In this document: piece by piece, positions 33,163-36,902 of the stretch
How positions within the stretch are numbered: the stretch's first letter is position 1
How the letters are laid out: every line of letters begins with the position of its first letter
Origin: Deltaproteobacteria bacterium
GTDB lineage: Bacteria; Desulfobacterota; RBG-13-43-22
Length of the DNA: 36,902 nucleotides
Assembly: GCA_016219225.1 (NCBI GenBank)
Contig: JACRBX010000217.1
Location: 1-36,902, forward strand
Direction of reading: 5' to 3'
Translations under genes and position numbers: made by a program
The notes under the pieces: generated by a model
What the model was told of the DNA's origin: nothing
What the model saw: the letters and a program-made list of their open reading frames with translations, nothing else
Databases searched by the model: none

Positions 33163-35193
33163 TCAAGATCCCTCTTCATGGTCGGCAAAGGTTTGGGCAA
33201 TTTTTTTGAATTCTTCGTGGACCGCTAAAAAGGCCTCAACCACTCCCGGATCAAAAAAAATTCTTTTTTGTTCGACAATAAAGGTGACGGCTTCTTCATG
33301 TGAGAAGGCCGGCTTGTAAATCCGTTTGCAGATCAAGGCATCGTAAACATCGACCAGGGCCATGATCCGGCCGAACAAAGGGATTTCCTCTCCCTGAAGA
33401 CCTTCCGGGTATCCGCTGCCGTCCCATCGCTCGTGATGGGTATAGGCCATCTCTTTTCCATATTGGAGAAAGGTACTGTTAACGCCCTGTCCGAATTTAT
33501 CTTCGGCCAGTTGGATGGCCTGACGTCCGTAAAGGGTATGTCGTTTCATCTCCTTGAATTCTTCTTCGGTTAACCGGCCGGGCTTCAGGAGAATGTTATC
33601 CCGTACCCCCACTTTTCCGATATCATGCAGGGGGGACGACTTGTATAAAATATCGATAGAATCCGGTTGCAAAATCCCGCTATAGACCGGGTTTCTGGCT
33701 AATTGCCGGGCCAGGATTTTGATATATTGCTGGCAACGTAAAATGTGCCCCCCGGTTTCGCTGTCCCGGGTTTCCGTCAAGGAAGCAAGACAGAGGATGG
33801 TAAAATCCTGAGTCAGGAGCAATTCCCTGGTTCGGTCCCGCACCTTTTGCTCTTCCCTCCGATATTTGAGCAAGGTCAAAAAAGAAAAGTTGCCGCCCAA
33901 TACCATTAACGGAAAAAGACAGGAGAAAAACAGTCCCTTGCTGTGCAGTAGCCATAAGGAGGTCTGCCACAGGCCCAGGGCCAGGAGGCCCAGTGGCAAT
34001 AAACTCCAGGCCGCTCCGGTCCAGGTTAAGAGCAGGGTGGTGGAAAGTCCAGCCACCAGAATCAGGACCAGCTCTACTCCGCTGATCCAATAGGGCCTGG
34101 AAAAAAAATCCTTCCTGATGAGGTTGTCTACAATGGTAGCATGAACCTCCGGACCGGGAAAGACCGGGTCCAGTGGTGCGGGTCGAAGTTCTCCCAACCC
34201 GGCTGCCGATGTTCCCAGTAATACGATCTTCCCCTGAAGGCGTTCCCGTGAAACGGCACCCGTAAGGATATCCCCGGCCGGGATATAAGGGAAGGTTTTC
34301 CCTTTCCCCCGATAACGGATCAACAGATTTCCCCGGCCATCAACCGGAATGGTCGTATCTCCCAGGCGGATAGACTCCAGGCCGTCAGGACCGGTTTTAA
34401 GGACAATTTGTTTCAGACCAAAGGCCTGCCCCAGTGTGGCCAGGGCCAGACAGGGGTAGAATTTCTGTTGATATTCTATTAAAAGAGGGACCCGACGGAT
34501 AACCCCGTCAGGATCGGGGCTGACATTAAAAAAACCAGATAAAGGGGCTGCCTTTGCCAGCACCTCCAGGTTGCCAATGGCTCCGGTTGCCTGGAAGAGA
34601 AATGATTTGTCCACGGTTCCTCCCTTTTCCGTCATGATAACAGCCGACCAGGGATGAAGCAGGGTTTCCTTATGGAACGATTTTTCAGGGGGGAAAAGGA
34701 ACTTGAACCCTAAAACAAAAGGTCCCCGGGAGAGCGTTTCGGCCATAAATCGGTCATTATCCGGCAGCCGTTTAGAGATGCGGCCCAGGTCCACCTGGAT
34801 TTTTAAATCCCGGATTAAGTCCTTCTGCAATGCGTCCAGGGAGGTCCGATCCGGCTCCGGGAACATCATATCAAGCCCGATACTTAAGGCCCCCGAGGCC
34901 TTGATCTTTTCCAACAGCAGGGCTATGCGATACCTGGGCCAGGGCCATTGCCCGAATCGGCTCAGGCTTTTTTCATCCAGATCAACAATTACCGGAAGGT
35001 TGGATGGGGTGCCCCGGGGAGAGGAATTGAGCAGGGTGTCATATAATTTAGAATCGAGAAAGCGAAAAAATAAGGGTTGATAAACATAGACCAGCGAAAA
35101 AACCAAAGTGAAAATGCATCCGGAAAGGAGAATCCAGCGATTTTTATTTTCCGGTTTGGCTAATAAAGTTTTCTGGACGGCCTCTCGACTCAA
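33163..35193 (-). CDS. CHASE2-domain HD-GYP c-di-GMP phosphodiesterase
   Basis: The 676-residue membrane protein has an N-terminal membrane helix (about 20-42), a periplasmic CHASE2 sensor (about 45-355, with VIVDLDEKSLSRFGQWPWPR and GLDMMFPEPD), three further membrane segments (about 370-445), then an HD-GYP domain to the end. HD-GYP motifs include SPLHDIGKVGVRDNILLKPG, HHERWDGSGYPEGL and IMALVDVYDAL, all intact. HD-GYP enzymes break down c-di-GMP to GMP or pGpG. It begins with a TTG at 35193, 14 bases after the OmpA-like gene, preceded by AAGAGG. CHASE2 genes are often linked to FecR-type genes, as here. The signal sensed is unknown. Confidence 0.93.
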   Translation of the reverse strand: MSREAVQKTLLAKPENKNRWILLSGCIFTLVFSLVYVYQPLFFRFLDSKLYDTLLNSSPRGTPSNLPVIVDLDEKSLSRFGQWPWPRYRIALLLEKIKASGALSIGLDMMFPEPDRTSLDALQKDLIRDLKIQVDLGRISKRLPDNDRFMAETLSRGPFVLGFKFLFPPEKSFHKETLLHPWSAVIMTEKGGTVDKSFLFQATGAIGNLEVLAKAAPLSGFFNVSPDPDGVIRRVPLLIEYQQKFYPCLALATLGQAFGLKQIVLKTGPDGLESIRLGDTTIPVDGRGNLLIRYRGKGKTFPYIPAGDILTGAVSRERLQGKIVLLGTSAAGLGELRPAPLDPVFPGPEVHATIVDNLIRKDFFSRPYWISGVELVLILVAGLSTTLLLTWTGAAWSLLPLGLLALGLWQTSLWLLHSKGLFFSCLFPLMVLGGNFSFLTLLKYRREEQKVRDRTRELLLTQDFTILCLASLTETRDSETGGHILRCQQYIKILARQLARNPVYSGILQPDSIDILYKSSPLHDIGKVGVRDNILLKPGRLTEEEFKEMKRHTLYGRQAIQLAEDKFGQGVNSTFLQYGKEMAYTHHERWDGSGYPEGLQGEEIPLFGRIMALVDVYDALICKRIYKPAFSHEEAVTFIVEQKRIFFDPGVVEAFLAVHEEFKKIAQTFADHEEGS

Positions 35194-35207
35194 ATCCGGG
35201 GAGCCTC

Positions 35208-35813
35208 TTAACGGACCGTGACTTCGACCCGCCTGTTTCGGGGTTCGGAAACTTCTTTGTCTGTTTTAATTAAGGGGTTATCCTCCCCATGAGAGGCTAT
35301 TTCAATAATCTCCGGCCGGGCACCCCTGTAAATCAGAAGACGCTTGATGAACTTGGCCCGATCAAAGGCAATCTCGAAGTTTAATTCCCGTAACCCGACG
35401 CGGTCGGTGTGGCCGGTAATGGTGATGTCCGTTGAATGACGAGCCGTGATGGCTTCGAGAATTCCCGGAATTTCTTTTTCCGACTCTTCCGTTAAATCGG
35501 ATGTCCCCGTTTTGAAATATAATAAGAATTTCAGGGGCGGGTCCGGTAGGGCGGAAAGGGCTTCCCCGAATAAGGCTTTCAGTTGTCTTTCATCCATAAG
35601 AAATGGCGGCTCTGGAGGATCATCCATCGATCGCACTCTAACGGCCTGTCGAGCTTCTGTTAAAATCTGGGTTCCTCCTTTGTTGGAGACGGCGATTTGG
35701 CCCACCTGGCCATCGGGATCGGGCAAAAGGACGAAGAAGTTCTGGTAACAGGTACAGGAGACCGAAGAAAACAGCCAAAACAGGATTAAAGTCTTTGGAA
35801 TAAAGCGATTCAT
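35208..35813 (-). CDS. OmpA-like peptidoglycan-binding lipoprotein
   Basis: The 201-residue product starts with a lipoprotein signal peptide, positive MNRFIPK, a hydrophobic stretch and the lipobox-like FSSVSC near residue 20. The C-terminal OmpA-like domain (about 95-201) shows LLYFKTGTSDLTEESEKEI, ITITGHTDRVGLRELNFEIA and the peptidoglycan-contact region EPRNRRVEVTV. It should sit in the outer membrane facing the periplasm and bind the cell wall. It lies between fecR-like and CHASE2 genes with gaps of 5 and 14 bases, so the three are probably one operon. Confidence 0.9.
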   Translation of the reverse strand: MNRFIPKTLILFWLFSSVSCTCYQNFFVLLPDPDGQVGQIAVSNKGGTQILTEARQAVRVRSMDDPPEPPFLMDERQLKALFGEALSALPDPPLKFLLYFKTGTSDLTEESEKEIPGILEAITARHSTDITITGHTDRVGLRELNFEIAFDRAKFIKRLLIYRGARPEIIEIASHGEDNPLIKTDKEVSEPRNRRVEVTVR

Positions 35814-35818
35814 AAATT

Positions 35819-36277
35819 TTAAGAGCTGGGGCCCTCTCCCTCAATCTTTATGGCAAATTTGGTCCCTCGAATCCCCACATTGCCCACCGGGGTTTCAAGA
35901 CGAACCGAATCGGGAGATAACCTGGCGATAATTCCGGAAAGATAGGCCACCGTCCCCTTGATTATCCGGGCAACCATAGACAGTTTTCCTTCGGCGGGAG
36001 AAAAGAGAAATTCACTTATGGTGACTTCCGTATTCGGTCCAAGGGATAAGAGGCTGTCGTCTTTAAATATTATCCCTAAGGTCCCACCCGGTCCTGTCCT
36101 AAGGCCGTCATTTTTAAATATTTTTTCACCAATTGCGGCCGGGAGGATTTGATTCTGGCGAATGATGACAACGTTTCCCTTTACCGTTTTGATGCTCCCT
36201 GCCGGCAGGTCAGCGGCCCGGGAAAAAGAAGAGAAAAAAAACAAAGAAATAATCAGGAATAAAATCGTTTTAATCAT
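35819..36277 (-). CDS. FecR-domain periplasmic protein
   Basis: The roughly 152-residue protein has a signal peptide (MIKTILFLIISLFFFSSFSRA) followed by a FecR domain: IKTVKGNVVIIR, GEKIFKNDGLRTGPGGTLGI, FKDDSLLSLGPNTEVTISEF, and VRLETPVGNVGIRGTKFAI. FecR domains usually transmit periplasmic signals or bind cell-envelope partners. The ATG at 36277 follows GTAGGG and begins the signal peptide; a start at 36292 would add five residues. It is first in the operon with the OmpA-like and CHASE2-HD-GYP genes. Confidence 0.87.
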   Translation of the reverse strand: MIKTILFLIISLFFFSSFSRAADLPAGSIKTVKGNVVIIRQNQILPAAIGEKIFKNDGLRTGPGGTLGIIFKDDSLLSLGPNTEVTISEFLFSPAEGKLSMVARIIKGTVAYLSGIIARLSPDSVRLETPVGNVGIRGTKFAIKIEGEGPSS

Positions 36278-36742
36278 TAACCCTACAGCCATGTTCTGAT
36301 TAAGGTAAAATCTCTCTATCCTATTGGTTGGTTATAATCCTGGAGGCAATCTCATCGGGTTTATCCCTGTTTCGGTTTTATAATAACGCCTTCCGGGTGG
36401 TTCGTCAAAAAGAAAATCAAGATGGCTGCTTTCTTTGTGTAATAAACTCAGAGAAGCAGGCACCATCCGGGAGTCAGTGTTTCCGGATTGACACTAATGA
36501 AGGCTCGGCTTCCGATAGGAGTTTCGCTGAGACTAAAATAAAACCGATCAAATTGTTGACGGTGGGTTTTGGTCGATGATTCAGGTGATGTTCTTTTTGT
36601 TACGCTGATAGGACGGGTCAAAGGTTAGGGCCTCGCTATCCGGCGGGTTTTCCTTCTACTTTTTGCTGAAAAGTTATTAAAAATCAATAAAATGGATTAA
36701 TTTTGGCATGAATTTTGTAGGCATGTAAATATCATTTTTTTC
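36278..36742. other. Intergenic region between the FecR operon and the transposase gene
   Basis: About 465 bases without a convincing gene. An 83-codon open frame on the plus strand lacks family resemblance and a Shine-Dalgarno sequence. The promoter of the FecR operon should lie near 36300-36360 but no good match was found. The right end probably contains one terminus of the insertion sequence, whose inverted repeat I cannot define without the other end. Confidence 0.4.
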
Positions 36743-36770
36743 TTGACATATATTATTTTATTATTATTAT
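36743..36770 (+). promoter_or_regulatory. Strong promoter of the transposase gene
   Basis: TTGACA at 36743-36748, a 16-base spacer and TATTAT at 36765-36770, just before the ATG at 36777. The very short leader suggests nearly leaderless expression. Confidence 0.55.
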
Positions 36771-36776
36771 GTAGCC

Positions 36777-36902
36777 ATGTTCGTTGCAACCGTCCCTAAC
36801 CGCACCTCTCCTCCTACTATCCTTATCCGGGAATCCTTCCGGGAAAAGGGTAAAGTTAAAACACACACCATAGCCAATATCACCCATTGGGACCCGGCGC
36901 GA
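36777..36902 (+). CDS. Transposase N-terminus, IS1634-like, cut by the window edge
   Basis: The first 42 codons start MFVATVPNRTSPPTILIRES and continue FREKGKVKTHTIANITHW, a typical N-terminus of IS1634 (IS4-related) DDE transposases, which usually start MFVRxVPNRNSPPAVLLRES and run about 550-600 residues. Only this end is in the window. Completeness, catalytic residues and the inverted repeats cannot be judged. Confidence 0.75.
   Translation, partial: MFVATVPNRTSPPTILIRESFREKGKVKTHTIANITHWDPAR

Noticed and set aside
36328-36579. 83-codon plus-strand open frame between the FecR operon and the transposase
   Set aside because: No Shine-Dalgarno sequence, no family resemblance and irregular composition.

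Overview
The window looks like a chromosomal segment of an anaerobic, non-fermenting Gram-negative bacterium, most likely a Desulfobacterota (former Deltaproteobacteria) member. This assignment is inference from gene content and order: queA-tgt-yajC, dprA-topA-trmFO, malonyl-CoA decarboxylase, CoA-transferase and acyl-CoA ligase genes, a cytoplasmic molybdopterin enzyme, a PAS-GGDEF protein, a CHASE2-HD-GYP protein, and many short word-like intergenic repeat tracts. No rRNA, tRNA or CRISPR array was seen.

Left part (1-6364): a frameshifted DUF4160 gene followed by its usual partner DUF2442, a repeat-bearing intergenic stretch with a possible promoter, a 32-codon leader ORF, and one very large gene (1726 codons). 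The large gene encodes a PD-(D/E)XK-like nuclease domain fused to a STAND-type P-loop NTPase and a long C-terminal region of unknown structure. Its codon use is visibly richer in CpG than the rest of the window. It has the architecture of Avs-like or other single-protein NTPase defence systems and is the best candidate here for an undescribed immune gene.

Middle-left (6365-12965): metabolic genes. A CoA-transferase, a small HTH protein and an alpha/beta hydrolase overlap one another in one operon. They are followed by a crotonase on the opposite strand, APS kinase (cysC) behind a clear sigma70-like promoter, a nitroreductase, and a FAH-family hydrolase translationally coupled to a GNAT-like protein.

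Middle (13006-26831): housekeeping. TatD nuclease, a four-PAS diguanylate cyclase, an FmdB-type zinc ribbon and a DUF2065 protein, then queuosine synthesis (queA, tgt), yajC, dprA, topA and trmFO. A malonyl-CoA decarboxylase and a DUF4258/zinc-finger toxin-antitoxin-like pair sit between topA and trmFO. Several intergenic gaps carry tandem or inverted word repeats.

Right part (26929-36902): an acyl-CoA ligase divergent from a molybdopterin oxidoreductase, with promoter-like sequences for both and a palindrome in one promoter. A SAM methyltransferase and a MetE/UroD-like zinc methyltransferase follow. An operon on the minus strand encodes a FecR-domain protein, an OmpA-like lipoprotein and a CHASE2-HD-GYP c-di-GMP phosphodiesterase, which together look like an envelope-sensing module. 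The window ends inside the first codons of a transposase resembling the IS1634 group, behind a strong promoter.
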